DNA of 64,000 nt from Alentia gelatinosa (GCA_950022655.1 OX465580.1:125967016-126031015), one strand, 5' to 3'. Positions 33,440 through 45,950 are shown, numbered from the stretch's first letter. Notes: generated by a model from the letters alone, not told the origin. Numbers and translations are program-made.

Positions 33440-33785
33440 TTCAGAAAAATGTGAAGCCTTTCACTGTTTGTAATCCATCTCTTTCGAATCTATATGATAT
33501 ATCGTTATAATATTGTAATATTATTAATCCATAGTTCAGAAGCTAGCACGGCCACTTTTCGTTTTAGCAGCTTTTATTCATCACCAATAGGATACAATTG
33601 GTGATATATAGGATTATTACAGAGCTGCTTTAGGCCTGCGTAAACGTTTTTCAATGTATCAGTATGTTGATGTCCGTAAAGTAGGATAAGTGCTGGCTTA
33701 TTTCTAAGTTTTACACGTGTCATACAACACTTGGGAATCATCCTGTTCTGTCTAGGAAAATGACATGGGTTTTATATCTTAAGGT
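33440..33785. mobile_element. Fragment, TTAAAGGCATATC family
   Basis: ATTAATCCATAGTTCAGAAG followed by CTAGCACGGCCAC, and AATGACATGGGTTTTATA, match interior parts of 17880-18326 and 54157-54688. Clear ends are missing. Confidence 0.45.
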
Positions 33786-34140
33786 GGATATCACTATCTG
33801 ATTGTGTAGGCTATACATCAAATATGGAGTTCTAATCTGTTCATCTTTCTCATGTTACTAGTGTTAGTGGGATAGAACATCTCCAGAGACAATGGGACGC
33901 ACTTAATGAGAAGCACCCACTCACTGCTGCTGAATGTGATTCCCATACATGGCAATGCACATCATTGAAAATAAATTCATATTTGCATCCATCTAAATTC
34001 CCACTGTTTTAATTTACATGATCCCACCTTTTTACTACTAAACCTTTCTTATTATTATTCACAGCAAATTGGACCCAAGATATTGATAGGACTATATCGA
34101 TGTGCGTGAATCAATGGAAGATCGTGAGATATACACAATA
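33786..34140. other. Unannotated sequence
   Basis: Nothing recognised. Confidence 0.45.
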
Positions 34141-34605
34141 TACACAATATTGAGTGGCTTTAGATACAAGCGGCTGTATGCTCCGAGGAGTTGACGCGTA
34201 GTAATATCCGAACGTATGCGAGGATATTGCGCCGAGTCAACTCTGAGGAGCATACAACCGCTTTTATCTGAAACCAGTCTATATTGTATTTATCGTCCAA
34301 CCTTTCTGGACAAGTGGCATTTCGATATCAGTTCGTTTTGGTTATGCACTATTTTTCCGGACGTACTATTTTTCCGTATGCGCCACATATCCGTATGCGC
34401 CGCGTATGTTCATACAGACTCCTTGTTTTCAATGGACACTTTGTATTAGGTGGATGATAAAATACAATATTGACTGGTTTCAGATAAAAGCGGTTGTATG
34501 CTCCTCTGAGTTGATTCTACGCAATATCTTCGCATATGCTCGGATATTAATACGCGTCAACTCCTATGTGTTTTCTATGGACACCTTATATTAGGTGGAT
34601 AATAA
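34141..34605 (-). mobile_element. Family C element, palindrome-module-palindrome
   Basis: Palindrome 34141-34289 has centre TATCCGAACGTATGCGAGGATA. The uninterrupted module at 34290-34460 ends GTGGATGATAA. A second copy of the palindrome (34461 to about 34566) breaks off after GCGTCAACTCCT. It is joined to a second copy of the outer module end (CTATGGACACCTTATATTAG, GGTGGATAATAA). This is the reference for the interrupted copy at 2571-3203. Confidence 0.85.
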
Positions 34606-35070
34606 ACAACTGTACATGTATTCATATGTATTGATCTATGCATAGTATCTATTATCTACCACTTAGTACATGTATTCATTAACCACCACTACCTATTACG
34701 AAGTCGCCATCCGTAATCCACAAACCTGAGATTCTGACCACCAAGAATCTCTGGGTGGAACTTCCGGAAAAAATAGTCCCATCCATAAATATGTCAAATC
34801 ACCAATTATTTCGAAATAAATATCTTGAATGTTCATTGAATATAGATTAACTATAATCAGTACTAATAATCTCATAAAACAGTTTACATTCCTAGAACAC
34901 ATAGTGATTTTTAGGCCTATAGGGCACAAGTCTACACTGAATTACCATCATGCTTGACAGTGCTTTGACGTTAGTGTCTTCTCTAGAACTGCATGCCTCA
35001 CAATAGACCTTTTTTATTGCAATGAACTTGTTAATAAACATGTAAGGGGGGGGGGGGGTAATAGATAAGA
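34606..35070. other. Unannotated; poly-G tract
   Basis: G13 tract at about 35046-35058. Otherwise nothing. Confidence 0.45.
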
Positions 35071-35209
35071 TAATGACTGGTTTGTGTGGGTGTGGTAGTG
35101 ATCTCCGTGTAGTTGACTCGTAATACTATCCGAGCGAAAGCAAGGATATTATGTTGTCAATACGACGTGATTACAGGCCACCCATACACAAAACAAAATT
35201 AATCATTAT
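35071..35209. repeat. Foldback palindrome (C/D-like)
   Basis: Left arm AATGACTGGTTTGTGTGGGT and GTAGTTGACTCGTAATAC. Centre TATCCGAGCGAAAGCAAGGATA (GCGAAAGC tip). Right arm TTACAGGCCACCCATACAC and TTAATCATT. The arms differ from C and D although the inner part is similar. No bounding module was identified. Confidence 0.75.
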
Positions 35210-36235
35210 TGTGGATATAGTGTCATATTCTAAAGTCATTCAACTTGAAGGGAATAAAGTGCAGCTTTCGGTTATCCACTCTTCATACTGAAATGGTCCC
35301 AATATGGTAACATGAAACAGAAACGATGTGCGATTCCCCTATCGCATTTTACGAAGGCATTATAATGACCTCGTCTAACTCAATGCCTACGTGCACACAT
35401 TCAGTTAAGTCTGAGTCATATACAGTCAACCATACCTGTGTCTATTGAGGATGTCCTCTCTATATGATAATGGTAAATCCCTTAAGTACATTATGGAATA
35501 AATAAAAACCGTGTACAATCACAATAGAGACGAATGCATTAGGCCTACATGGACTTCTATAATGTGAGGATTTTCAAGTATGTCATAGCTTTTGGCACAC
35601 TAGCCTACCATCAGCCTAGATATATATGTTGGGGGAAACAAGCTAAAACCTCGATTGCTGAAAACTCTGCTGAGACGAAAAAGGGGGCGTGTTTGAGATT
35701 CTCAACTTGTCGTCTGCTCAGAGCATTTGACGACAATCCTGTTTTTTGGCGCGTTTTCCAGCGTCCCATGTTTGTAAGCTCTTCAGAGACGCGGGCCCCG
35801 ACGCCAGAGGATTGTCTGCGACCTGACGCGCCCCCTTTCGGCCAACTTCTGAAAAAGGCTAGGGTTTCTAAACTTCAAGAGACGTCCCAGCGTCCCCCAT
35901 ACAGCGTCCCACAAGCGTCCCCCGGCGCGACATATTCATGAATTATTAAATGTATTTCCCGCGTCCCGAGTGGACGCCCCGACACTCGATAGGCGAGGCA
36001 GGAGGTAGGGTTACCGAGAGGGGCCTTTTCACTTCTTAGGAGCAGAGTGGGAGAGACACAGTTTGGGGACGGCATCCAAGTTTGATGGCCATTGCTCACA
36101 GTATACGTCTTCTCCATGTAGACCCGTTGTGATTCTCCTCCCAACTTCTGCGCCTCCTACAGCCTGCCTGAACAGAAACTAGCTCTATGTCCATAATGCA
36201 CGTTTGCTTATCCCCCACAAGCCACATATCCCCGC
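35210..36235. other. Unannotated; repeated GCGTCCC words
   Basis: At 35755-35975 the word GCGTCCC occurs five times and GACGC several times in GC-rich DNA. A 130-codon frame at 35549-35941 has no recognisable domain and partly consists of these words. No gene called. Confidence 0.35.
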
Positions 36236-36309
36236 CCCCCCCCCCTCCCATCCAGCCGTCTTGCCACCCACCTTCCACTCCCCCCCCCCCCCACCCACCC
36301 ACCCACCCT
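36236..36309 (-). repeat. C-rich tract, minus-strand G-quadruplex
   Basis: Poly-C runs followed by (CCCA)n near 36292-36306. The minus strand reads GGGTGGGTGGGTGGG, a classic very stable G-quadruplex sequence. Confidence 0.85.
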
Positions 36310-36991
36310 CCCACGAACGATATAGTCTACATTCCATGTCGCTAGTGATTTTGTCCAGGACATATCCACTTTAATTGGAGCCAAAACTGGACAGGGATTT
36401 AGTCCCGGACCAAAGCAATGCAAACAAAGCACCCCTCACCCACCTCCACCTGCACCCCACTTCTGCCGCGCCGGAGTGTATGTGCGTGGAGGAGGGGTAG
36501 TTGAGGGGTAAATACACTATGCTGGCTTGACAAGAGCATCACTTTGCACAGGCCGAGTTCTCTCCAGGTCTTGTAGTGTTGATATAGCCTTAGACCTTTA
36601 GCAAACAGTCTTAGCTATGCTTGCATGGCGAGGGTAAACGCATGTTTGGCTAACTTACGCAACATCCGCCGGCTACGCCTGGTTTCAAGGTAAACCACTA
36701 AAACTAAAATGGTCTCAGACTAATCAGGTCGAGCCTAACGTTAGGCCTGTGTGCGCCTGCATATATCACCTGGGCGGTAATGACTTAGGAGAACGTATGA
36801 CACGTCTCCTCTAGTGATCTGAATTCAAACCGGAGCAACGTTACGACGAGATCAATCCTGAGCTAAGCAAAAACCAACCTGTAAACCAATTATCGTCTGC
36901 TCACCAATGCCTTTCACTTCTAAGGAATGGCATATGGCGGCCTCTATTTAACAAAGACTCCATTAACTGATATCTACATTGTACATGTATG
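36310..36991. other. Unannotated sequence
   Basis: Nothing recognised. Confidence 0.45.
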
Positions 36992-37314
36992 TTTATTATC
37001 CATCGTATACAAAGACCCCATTGAAAATGTATCTAGGGACTTTTATATAAAACCTGTCAGATACCATAACTGTGGTATACGCATTCAAATCTGTGGTATT
37101 CGGCCTCTAAACCATGGTATGCGGGAAAAACAGTCCCTTTCTGCTATAGAGCAAAGAAATAGTCCCTATTGTTATACCATTTAGTTACTGGCAGTTACTG
37201 GGTTTAATTTATTCGAAAAGATGTATAATAAAGGCAACGAACGATGGTTTTATGGACAGGTAGCTGTGTACACGACTCGAGGCTGACGTCGTAATACACG
37301 AGCGCTAGCAAGGT
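36992..37314 (+). mobile_element. Modular foldback element, family D, truncated
   Basis: Module TTATTATCCATCGTATAC (36992) to AGATGTATAATAA (37231), collinear in reverse with 8961-9211. Only the first arm of the palindrome follows (ACGATGGTTTTATGGACAGG up to CACGAGCGCTAGC). It is cut off at 37314, where a different TIR element begins. Confidence 0.85.
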
Positions 37315-37417
37315 TGTCCATAAGGGTTGAATGAAGTTGACTCACACCGTCCTTGGGTCTCTATGGCAAACAGAGAAGGTACGATCCTATAGATTATTAA
37401 ACGGGCCCCAGTTTGTG
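37315..37417. mobile_element. Right half, GGGGCCCATTTAATAATC family
   Basis: GACTCACACCGTCCTTGGGT and TCTATGGCA, ending GATTATTAAACGGGCCCC, match 21168-21405 in reverse. The left half is missing at the junction with the family D palindrome. Confidence 0.75.
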
Positions 37418-38640
37418 AACGAGAGAAATATATATTTCATCCATGTATTATGATACAGTAAATATAACACAATAATAAAGCTGCTCATTGACGATTCCTA
37501 CTCAGTGTGTTTATTAACTGCTAGATGGTTTTAATTGGTAGAAACAATGGTAATATAACATAGAAAATATGCTAGCGATATTTGTATTTATTACCTACAT
37601 TGTCTTTTAAGGAATTCAACAGCAATATTAAATGGTAAAATCAAAAAGAGTCACCAATTTCGATAATGAAATATTAATCTAATGATTGTCAGCAGATATG
37701 TCAGTGTTCCCTATGCTACGCAAGTAAAACACCCTTATTGCCCTTGATATTCTAGATTACTTTAGAAATCACATTAACCCTCATTTTACATTCAATAGAT
37801 ATTATACATTCATCATCTTCTGAAATGGACCAATTATCAGTTGGCTCAGTAGTAAATGTGTCCGCATGATGGCTCCGAGGTGGCAGTTCTAATATAGTAA
37901 ATTCATGGGTGAGGGTTCATAAAGAAAATTAACCCGCCATTGGGCTGGGTGATGCAAAATGAGAAACGCGTCGCCATGGGATATTACAAATGAACAAACG
38001 TAAAAACTTACGTGTGAAAAGAAAAAAAGAGTTTCCACACCCTATTTAAGGAGACCCAGGAACGATGTGGGTCAACTTTATTCAACTAGGGTATTTCCTA
38101 GTCCAACATAGTCAATTTTCTTTCCAGTTTGTTTTGTTGGTATGTGTGAGGCTGCAGACTAAACTGTAAGCCATCTCTCTCTATATCAGTTTACTATTAC
38201 TCTCTCTACCGCTTTCTTTCTTGTATTATCAATGAATTTTCTCTTTTCCTTCTCCTTTTCCTTCCATGGAATTCTCTATGAATACATTTATGAATGTAAA
38301 TCATTGCTGATATATTTAGGCCTACACTGTTTATGAATATGTATACATATACCACTGTTGTGTGGGGTTTGCTACAGTAATTAGCCCGCAGGAGGTACCA
38401 CGATCCCGTCGCACCAGTGTGGCATACCCTATACTTCTCCTGCAATTGAGTGCAACAAATACGTCGCAGTTGGGGTAATATATTTGGTCGACCAACGTTT
38501 ATAGACCTATAGAAAATACGTGCGACGGATCTGTCTCTTTGATGGAGCCGGGCCTTTAAGCGTGACAACTGTAGATCGCCTAGCCAATAGTCGTCAGGTG
38601 GTGTTCGATTAGGTAATATCGGCTGCAATAGTCACCAACC
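37418..38640. other. Unannotated sequence
   Basis: Fragment of the GGGGCCCATTTAATAATC family at 38042-38085 (GAGACCCAGGAACGATGTGG). Otherwise nothing recognised. Confidence 0.4.
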
Positions 38641-38872
38641 CAGGATTCACACGATGGGATTCATGTACCTCATAGTGTTTGTCTGAGACAAATCCTGATG
38701 ACATTCTGTACTCGAACACAATCTCTTCGTCTAAATTGTAGGGTTCCATTTCCCTAAAACATTTCTCCTGCAATTGTTGGCGACATTTACCCCTACAAAG
38801 AAACATAATCTCATGAGATTTTGAACCCCATGAGGTACAATAATCCAACCGTGTGAATCCCACTTTACACTT
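38641..38872. mobile_element. Short form, GGGATTCACACG family
   Basis: GGATTCACACGATGGGATTC at the left, CCAACCGTGTGAATCCCAC at the right. Closest in form to 19390-19616. Confidence 0.85.
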
Positions 38873-39430
38873 TTTATATAAACCGATGTCTAGCCATTGG
38901 CAGCTGAAAGTCGTCAGGTGGTACAAAATTCAAAAATCGCCGCATAAACCCGTCTAGTGTAAACTGTAAGATTTCATTTTGCACCGGATGACATTGGCAC
39001 GGACCCTACCAAGGACGTTATCACTCAAAGTAATCCTGTACTAGTCTGAAGGGTATTCACTAACATGACAGCCCGACAATTAAAATTATCACCACCAAAC
39101 GTCTGTGGTTTTGATGCGTGAAATTAATTTGTTTACTTCATCGGAGGAGAGGAAACCAAGGCCTACCGATCGTCGATAGAGATAGGAACAACTATTACCG
39201 AACTTCCACCGAATTGAAAAATTATATGTGCTTACAAAAAAAACCCCACCAAATTGCTGTTTGGTTTTAAATTGGATTGTGAATCATGTTGAGCATACAT
39301 CTATCATTTCTAAAATGATGGGAGTTAACAGGGGACGTCATATTAAAATTGGTGCATGAACCTTACAAACTATGATCAACGGAGCGCGGCAAGATATAGA
39401 CGCCCATCTCAACACACTGTATTACATGTA
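38873..39430. other. Unannotated sequence
   Basis: Nothing recognised. ACTTTCAGCTG / CGTCAGGTGGT words near 38590 and 38912 repeat once. Confidence 0.4.
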
Positions 39431-39780
39431 GGGAGCCAAAGTGAACCCGTTGCAACCACAGATAGCCGGTTACAAAATACTATTTCCGGATATAGGCACC
39501 CAGTACTTTGACTATGTAGGTTCGAGGTTATATGTGTCATTCTCCAATCTTTTAGATCCAAATTTTTAATAAACTTAACAACTGTCATCGTAGTTTCGAA
39601 ACAGAGTTATTCAGAGACGATAGTAGTAAACTACACTTCAAAAGTAACAAAAGAGACCAAAAACGAAAGTCTAGCCTCAAACCCCCATAGGTTTAGCACT
39701 AAGCCTCGTTCTTGCGGGCCACCGGAAATGGTGATTCGTAAACAGTTATCCGTGGTCTCAGCGGGTTCACTTTGGCTCCC
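39431..39780. mobile_element. TIR element, GGGAGCCAAAGTGAACCCG
   Basis: Perfect 19-bp ends (GGGAGCCAAAGTGAACCCG and its complement), extended imperfectly to about 35 bp, enclose 350 bp. TA directly flanks both ends (gTA before, TA after), consistent with a TA target duplication of the Tc1/mariner or a similar group. Single copy in this window. No transposase. Confidence 0.8.
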
Positions 39781-39847
39781 TATATAGGCTAAGTCACCAT
39801 TCTCATACCACTGCTCACAATATCATTCGGCCATTTGTGTGAAACTA

Positions 39848-40129
39848 AGGCCTGGCGTCCACCTACTATGATATGGCTCAGATATGGTCTACGATGCACC
39901 TCCCGATAAAAAAATCAAAATCGCGTCGGTAGGTCACCGAATATCGGGGCAGTTGAGCACGTTTCTGCGATTAGATACCGATTAACCCATATAATGCGTG
40001 GTAGGTTGGCATATCTAGACATATGTATACGATTTTGCACCTTCCCGATATGTCTCCGATATTAGCTTTTTGTATCGGTGCCATATCGGTAGGTCTAAAT
40101 TTCTATCGTAGTAGGTGGACGCCAGGCCT
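39848..40129. mobile_element. TIR element, AGGCCYGGCGTCCACC family, copy 1
   Basis: AGGCCTGGCGTCCACCTACT to AGTAGGTGGACGCCAGGCCT. The inner palindromic phrases built on CCGATA / TATCGG repeat through the 280 bp. No coding capacity. The preceding dinucleotide is TA and the following one is diverged (GA). Confidence 0.9.
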
Positions 40130-41483
40130 GAATCTGAATTTGAACATTTGGCTTTCTGTGATGTAAATGCCTCCCAAACACTAACTGCGAAGAACACCAT
40201 AGCCTCTCTCATTGCATTAATGTATATATACTATTCATACGTTGATATAATGATGTATACACCAGTTAATAGACAGTGATATTATAGATACAATGAACAA
40301 CATTTTTAACAGAAAGAATCCCCAGACTCTTTAGTATTTAGCTCTAGCGACGTGCAACCTAGATATAGATATATACGTATACATGAAATGGCGATGATGT
40401 AAGTACAGCATACTTGGAACACTTAATGATAAAACGTCTTTTGGGAAGGCCATTCATTCAAACGGCAAAAGGACATAGAAATAATAGTAGGATGTTTATA
40501 AACATATCTTAGAAAGTGGATCATCATTCATTCATTTGACGTCAAATTAATATGACTTTCCTTCATCCAATATCTATTCCCCATCGTAGTCAATGATTCA
40601 AATATCTTAGATAGACTTCTTCTCTCTCAAAAACATAATATGAGGCCGCGCCCAGAGTGCGTTTCTCCCTTCTTTTAATTTCATGATGAAAATAGAACTA
40701 ATCTCATCTAATGTTTGAGTAATCATTTTCTTATAGCCTTAGAGAAGATTGCCAGTCTTTTAAATAGTCCGGGGAAAAAGTAACTTTTCACGAGACAGTC
40801 CATAATCTTTTCATGTCAGATACAGTCATTTATGGCATCATATATGAAAAATCCTCAGGGTGCAGAAAACATAGAAGTCATGATTCCACTGCAACAATAA
40901 ATATCGCTTCAAAAAATATATACAGCACCTTTCATAGTTCTGTCTTCTATTTGTTGTGGCTCTTATTGCTTTAGCTAATCAGGAATGAGATCAACAGCTT
41001 CTGTAGCTTACATAGCCTTGCTACATTTCGGTTTTGACCTTTGCCACTTCCAGAAAGAGTCTTAATAGATATTGTCTTAGTGGATTGTCGTAGTTTCACA
41101 CTAGTTCTTTTCATTTCTTTCATACATATTTCAGTGTTTTCTATGTGGTCTTTATCGTTGCCTACTTTTTTGTTCATTTTTGATTTTGGCTAGGTACACC
41201 GTAACATATACAGCATACAATCGCCTTGATGGGCTTTCCTCCTTGAATTATCCTCCAGGACAAAACATCACAGTCCAAGACACTTACAGCACATAGTTTG
41301 CAAATATCTTTTTACGGCATACTATATGATATAGAAAGTAATACGTGCAGGTCATGTGACTCTGATATGACTCAATTCAGATTTATAATTAATCTAGTCA
41401 ATGTCTGTCTTTGCACTTTCCGCGAGGACTCATACATTTACATGTACACCATAAACAGGACATACAGAGCACATATAAGACAG
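40130..41483. other. AT-rich unannotated sequence
   Basis: About 1.3 kb without a recognised gene or repeat. Confidence 0.45.
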
Positions 41484-42278
41484 TATTATATACCTATGCA
41501 CAAAGTCAGTGTAAATACATACTGCTCCTGGGGGTATAGTTATTATACACAGAATGCACTGTACGCCGTGAAACGTTGTACTGGTTACCTTGGATAGTGA
41601 CAGACTACATCCTTTGAGCCTTACCTGCACGCTTTGGGTGACAGAATGCATGCTTTGAAAAAATAACGCAATCTGATTGGTCAAGAGGCCGACAACATGG
41701 TTGTGCGCGGAAGATTTTAAAATGCCGGATGCCTTCACTTCGCATGTTCTGTGGCGTCGTACAGAACCCATGGAACATCGAGGTGGAATATGAGTATGAA
41801 TCACGTGAAACACGTTATATAGCTTAGATATGCAAGATCAATCGATTTCAATACGTTTACAAACCGAGCGGGTGACTGGTAAATGTCAACAAACAGCGGA
41901 ACCCCTGTCAGACACTGCACTGCCCGAGTGCAGCGGGACGATTGAGCGTAGCAGGGTGACCGTGCATTAATTTATGCGGCGGTATAATGTATTCGCGGCT
42001 GCGCGGTGATCACTTCCGGTTGTCAACTTCTGGCATGTCTGCTAACGTACACATCGTCTTTGCGAATTATAAAAAGTGACTTCGACAACAAATTACGGTC
42101 AGTTTTAGCTATTTAAGACCGAATAAAGGTATATAATAATATGAAACCATAGTGATGGTGCCAATATGGGTTAGATTTACTCGTTGTTTCAGAGAAATTC
42201 GTTCTGAACTCGCCGTAAACGAATTTCTCCGAAACAACTCATAAATCTACCCCGTATTGTCACCATAACCATGGTTTC
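41484..42278 (+). mobile_element. Large modular foldback element (family I-like), tentative
   Basis: Palindrome 42143-42278 is clear: GAAACCATAGTGATGGTG and TTAGATTTACTCGTTGTTTC on the left, inverted on the right, ending ATGGTTTC. GGTATATAATAATA lies directly before it. An inverted TATTATATACCTATG at 41484 would bound a module of about 660 bp. The palindrome is certain; the module limits are inferred from the elements at 53225 and 62391. Confidence 0.55.
41870..42060. promoter_or_regulatory. CpG-containing patch with ETS-type site
   Basis: Contains CACTTCCGGTT (ETS core on the minus strand) near 42011 and CpG-rich words upstream, in otherwise AT-rich DNA. It falls inside the tentative large foldback element, so it may be cargo. 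Function inferred. Confidence 0.25.
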
Positions 42279-42489
42279 ACATAATACAAGATATCTGGTT
42301 GGGGTTTCGCCTGTGTATCTATATTTACCAGTGAATGTATATATATATATATGTATGATTTCTATATAGTTGTATTATTCCTTATCTCCGGGTGCTATTG
42401 ATCGGTATTAAACCTTTATATAACATTTGTTGATAAAGATAAAGCTTCGGAGAGATTAGGAAGAAGCGACATTATATAAACTAATAGCA

Positions 42490-42905
42490 ACAGAGTAAGG
42501 TTTTAATCAGCAGGTATCAGGGAGAGGACGCATTTTGGAGTAGCTCCGTCAGAGAAGATATTTTGAAAAACAAGTCTCAGTTTCATATTTTAATCAGCAG
42601 TTCTGACAGAGAGAATATGTTTTGGAGTAGTTACCGAAGAAACTTTTATCAGCATGTCTCAGGAAGAAGTCATTAGATCCCAGATCTCAGAGATAAAACG
42701 TTTTGGTAAGCATTTCTCAGAAATAAGATGTTTGAATAAACCTTTCTAAGAGAGATATCTTAATAAGCCGTTCCTAGAGAGATCTTTGAGAGAATATGCA
42801 GCTATCAGAGAGAAAACGTTTTCATAACATCTCATAACTTAGAGATAAAATCATTTTGATGAGCAGCTCTCAGAGAGATGTTTTTATGAACTGCTCTTTC
42901 CGAGA
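42490..42905. repeat. Degenerate tandem repeat, about 36-bp unit
   Basis: Phrases like CAGCWSTCTCAGAGAGAAGA followed by TWTTTTGGA recur about ten times with heavy divergence. Non-coding. Confidence 0.6.
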
Positions 42906-43353
42906 GGAATCTATCATTAATAGTACTCGCGCCAAGGATATGTTTAAAAGCACCTCATGCAGTCAGGGGCAAACATCAAGAGATTTCTTTGGTAAATCCA
43001 TTAACCTAATTGGTGCCGGTGAGACTTGGTACACTTTTTTACACAACGCTTTACCATGTTAAAATGACTTCACTATGAAGCTCATCGTTTTGAAGTCTTT
43101 AGCCTTGAAGCGTGATTAGACTTTACACGTATTCAGGTCACCTTGTCATACTGGTGAACGTAGTCGAGTGAGACAAAAAAAACACACGTGTAACGTAGAA
43201 ATTGATGATTAATCGGAAATATGGATAAGGTGTCACCGTTTCCCATCGTTCCCATTTTTGATTACATCTAGTTCACGTTTTCTTTTAGATATTCGCAAAT
43301 CAGAATCGTTCTCACTCAACTATATTGGACAATATCGTAGGTCAGTGCAATAA
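42906..43353. other. Unannotated sequence
   Basis: Nothing recognised. Confidence 0.45.
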
Positions 43354-43650
43354 TATTGAGGAAACCTATGAAGGTTAATGGTAAGAGCTTGTATCCCATC
43401 GAGTTTGAATAGGGTAGCGATCCACAAGGCGAAGCCACGTGAATTATATAGCGATTCAAACGAGATGGGATCAAGCTCTGACTATAATCTTGAGTAGGTT
43501 TAACTGAATTTATCTCACCCCTCACATTGACTAATTTGCAAACATTTGCGACATAATCCCTCATTGAGTATCTTTTCTAAATACCCCATTGGCATTGAGT
43601 ATGAGTTCTCAATGTTAACTCAATGGGGGAAAACACTAGGGGTGAGATAA
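43354..43650 (-). mobile_element. Modular foldback element, family A
   Basis: Palindrome (TATTGAGGAAACCTATG start) with centre CACAAGGCGAAGCCACGTG (GGCGAAGCC at 43428-43436). The inverted module then runs from TTATCTCACCCCTCAC to AGGGGTGAGATAA. Confidence 0.9.
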
Positions 43651-43779
43651 TACATGATAAGCAGAAGATCCTATTAGTTTTCGTAAGCATGTCGTATCAA
43701 TCGCAATTCATCACAACATGTACTAAAAGACACATAATGAGATGGAAACGTTTCATCAAGAGATCTAACCCTTCATCAT

Positions 43780-44250
43780 CTCTGACCTTTTGCCTGCTCT
43801 GACCTTCTGACTGCTCTGACTTGCTGACTGCTCTCTCATATAGTCTGCTCTGACCTTCTGACTGCTCTCTCATATGGTCTGCTCTGACCTTCGGTCTGCT
43901 TTGACCTGCTAACTGATCTGCCATATAGTCTGCTCTGACCTTCTGGCTGCTCTAACCTTCTGTCTACTCTGAGCCATTGTTTTGTTTGACCTTCTGTCTG
44001 CTCTGACCTTCTGACTGCTCTGACTTGCTGACTGCCATATAGTCTGCTCTGACCTTCGGTCTGCTTTGACCTACTAACTGATCTGCCATATAGTCTGCTC
44101 TGATCTTCTGTCTGTTTTGACGTTCTGTCTGCTCCCAGCTATAGTTTGCTTTGACGTTCTGTCTGCTCCCAGCTATAGTTTGCTTTGACCTCCTGTCTGC
44201 TCTGGCTTTCTGTGTGATCTGACCTTTGTCTGGTCTGACCTTTTGCTTTA
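43780..44250. repeat. 17-bp minisatellite
   Basis: About 27 units of CTGCTCTGACCTTCTGA with variants such as CTGATCTGCCATATAGT and CTGCTCCCAGCTATAGT. Variant units recur in order, giving a higher-order pattern of several units. Apparent 75-136 codon frames on the minus strand are repeat translations. Confidence 0.95.
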
Positions 44251-44340
44251 CTTTATACTGCCCTTTATGGGAGCCTCCTTTACGGGTGGCCTCATTCATA
44301 TCACATCGATGTGGACCTCCTTTAAGAAATAAATACAGTC

Positions 44341-44776
44341 CGGTAGACTTGCTCAAGTCTTTGATTATGAACATTCATTAAATAGGAATCGGAATACAAT
44401 TCATTATAGCATGTGTCCTTCTCTGACTGGCCCATGAATCAAAGACTTGTCCACTCTGACCAGAATCTGCTGTTTGTGACCCCAAGCCACTCCCTGTAAC
44501 CCTATACCTCCCTCTACCCCTCCCCCTCATCTCCTTCAGTTCCCCGGCCGCCTGTGTTGTCATAGCAATATATTTCGCCTACTCCTGACTATGTCTCGAT
44601 TCAGATCAAAGTGAGAGGGTATCAATCTCCCAGCAGATATCCTGACCAGTAGCCAGACCTCTACTTGGGGAGTGTGGTGCAAAATCGCGCCAGTCTACAC
44701 GGCCGATTATGGATGAGACCAGTCCCTGTGTCACTCAGAAGGGGTGGAGGGGTAGGATACAGGGACAGAGGCCAGT
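44341..44776. mobile_element. TIR element, AGACTTGCTCAAG family, long copy
   Basis: GTAGACTTGCTCAAGTCTTT at the left, GATACAGGGACAGAGGCCAG at the right, with extra internal sequence not seen in the 130-145 bp copies. Confidence 0.55.
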
Positions 44777-45666
44777 CTAACAGTCCGTTTCTCTTTTACT
44801 GTGCAAGTTCAATGTGCACATTATTTTGAGATATCTGACTATGTGGAATAATGCATCGATCCTGGTTAGAGTCCTTGCCACTCAGAAGTAAGAACCTAGT
44901 CAGAACTGGGTGACACACCAAACTCTTATAGATTTAACAAAAAAGATCTTACTTTCCATAAAGACCTACAATGTTTTGCAAAATTAAAAGGATTGTTGGC
45001 AATTACAAGGTTTCTACACAGACATAACGCATCGAATGGTAAGACAGGTCGTGGCCTATAATTGGCGTTCCGTTCTTAACACTCACACTCTTTACGTTTG
45101 TCCATGTTCTCTCTTTGTATCATTGCTTTTAGGCACGTCTGTATATTTGAAAATAACAGACGGGCTCTTTACCTCCACAGTCACTTAATGCACTGATGAG
45201 ACATCAAAGGGAATTTCATGTATTCGGATTTTTACCTTCTGCCAGAATGAACCTGAATAACCTTTGCTGCGTGAACGATAAAATAGTTCGGATGCTGGAA
45301 TTGGTAAATATTCATGCGCGGTTTATTGCTCAGGGGCATGTCTTTATGGGGAAAATATTAATTTTGAAATGTCGTTGCATCACTTAACTGTTGATTTGAT
45401 TTCTGAATATATCTTTTTTTTTACATTTACTATCAATCAAGAGGGAGTGTCTCTTGCCCCGAGGGGAAAAGCTGAGTAGTAAAATGCTTCCATGCAGGCT
45501 TCATCTTTATGCACCAACTAAGCTTTCTTTTTCTCTCGTCGTGCACCTAATGATAGAAAGACTTACATCAAAGAAAACACGAGAATCACCTCTAGTTGAT
45601 TTGCTTTACAGTATGAATTAAATTACCTGGTTAGAGCTAGTCATCAGTATGTCATTTCGTTCAGTA
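44777..45666. other. Unannotated sequence
   Basis: Nothing recognised. Confidence 0.45.
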
Positions 45667-45950
45667 AGGCCTGGCGTCCACCTACTACGATAGAAATTTA
45701 GACCTCCCGATATGGCACCGATACAAAAACCAAATATCGGAGACATATCGGGAAGGTGCAAAATCGTAGATATATGTCTAGACATGCCAATCTACCACGC
45801 ATTGTATGGAGTTTTAATCGGTGTCTAATCGCAGAAAAGTGGTTAATTGCCACGATATTAGGCAACCTACCGACACGATTTTGACTTTTTATCGGGAGGT
45901 GCATCGTAGACCATATCGGACCCATATCGTAGTAGGTGGACGCCGGGCCT
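45667..45950. mobile_element. TIR element, AGGCCYGGCGTCCACC family, copy 2
   Basis: AGGCCTGGCGTCCACCTACT to GTAGGTGGACGCCGGGCCT, flanked on both sides by TA, as expected for a TA target duplication. Confidence 0.92.

Noticed and set aside
43697..44374. Minus-strand frames with Gln/Arg-rich repeats resembling a low-complexity protein
   Set aside because: The 17-bp repeat keeps frames open by chance, and the same residues cycle because the unit is repeated.
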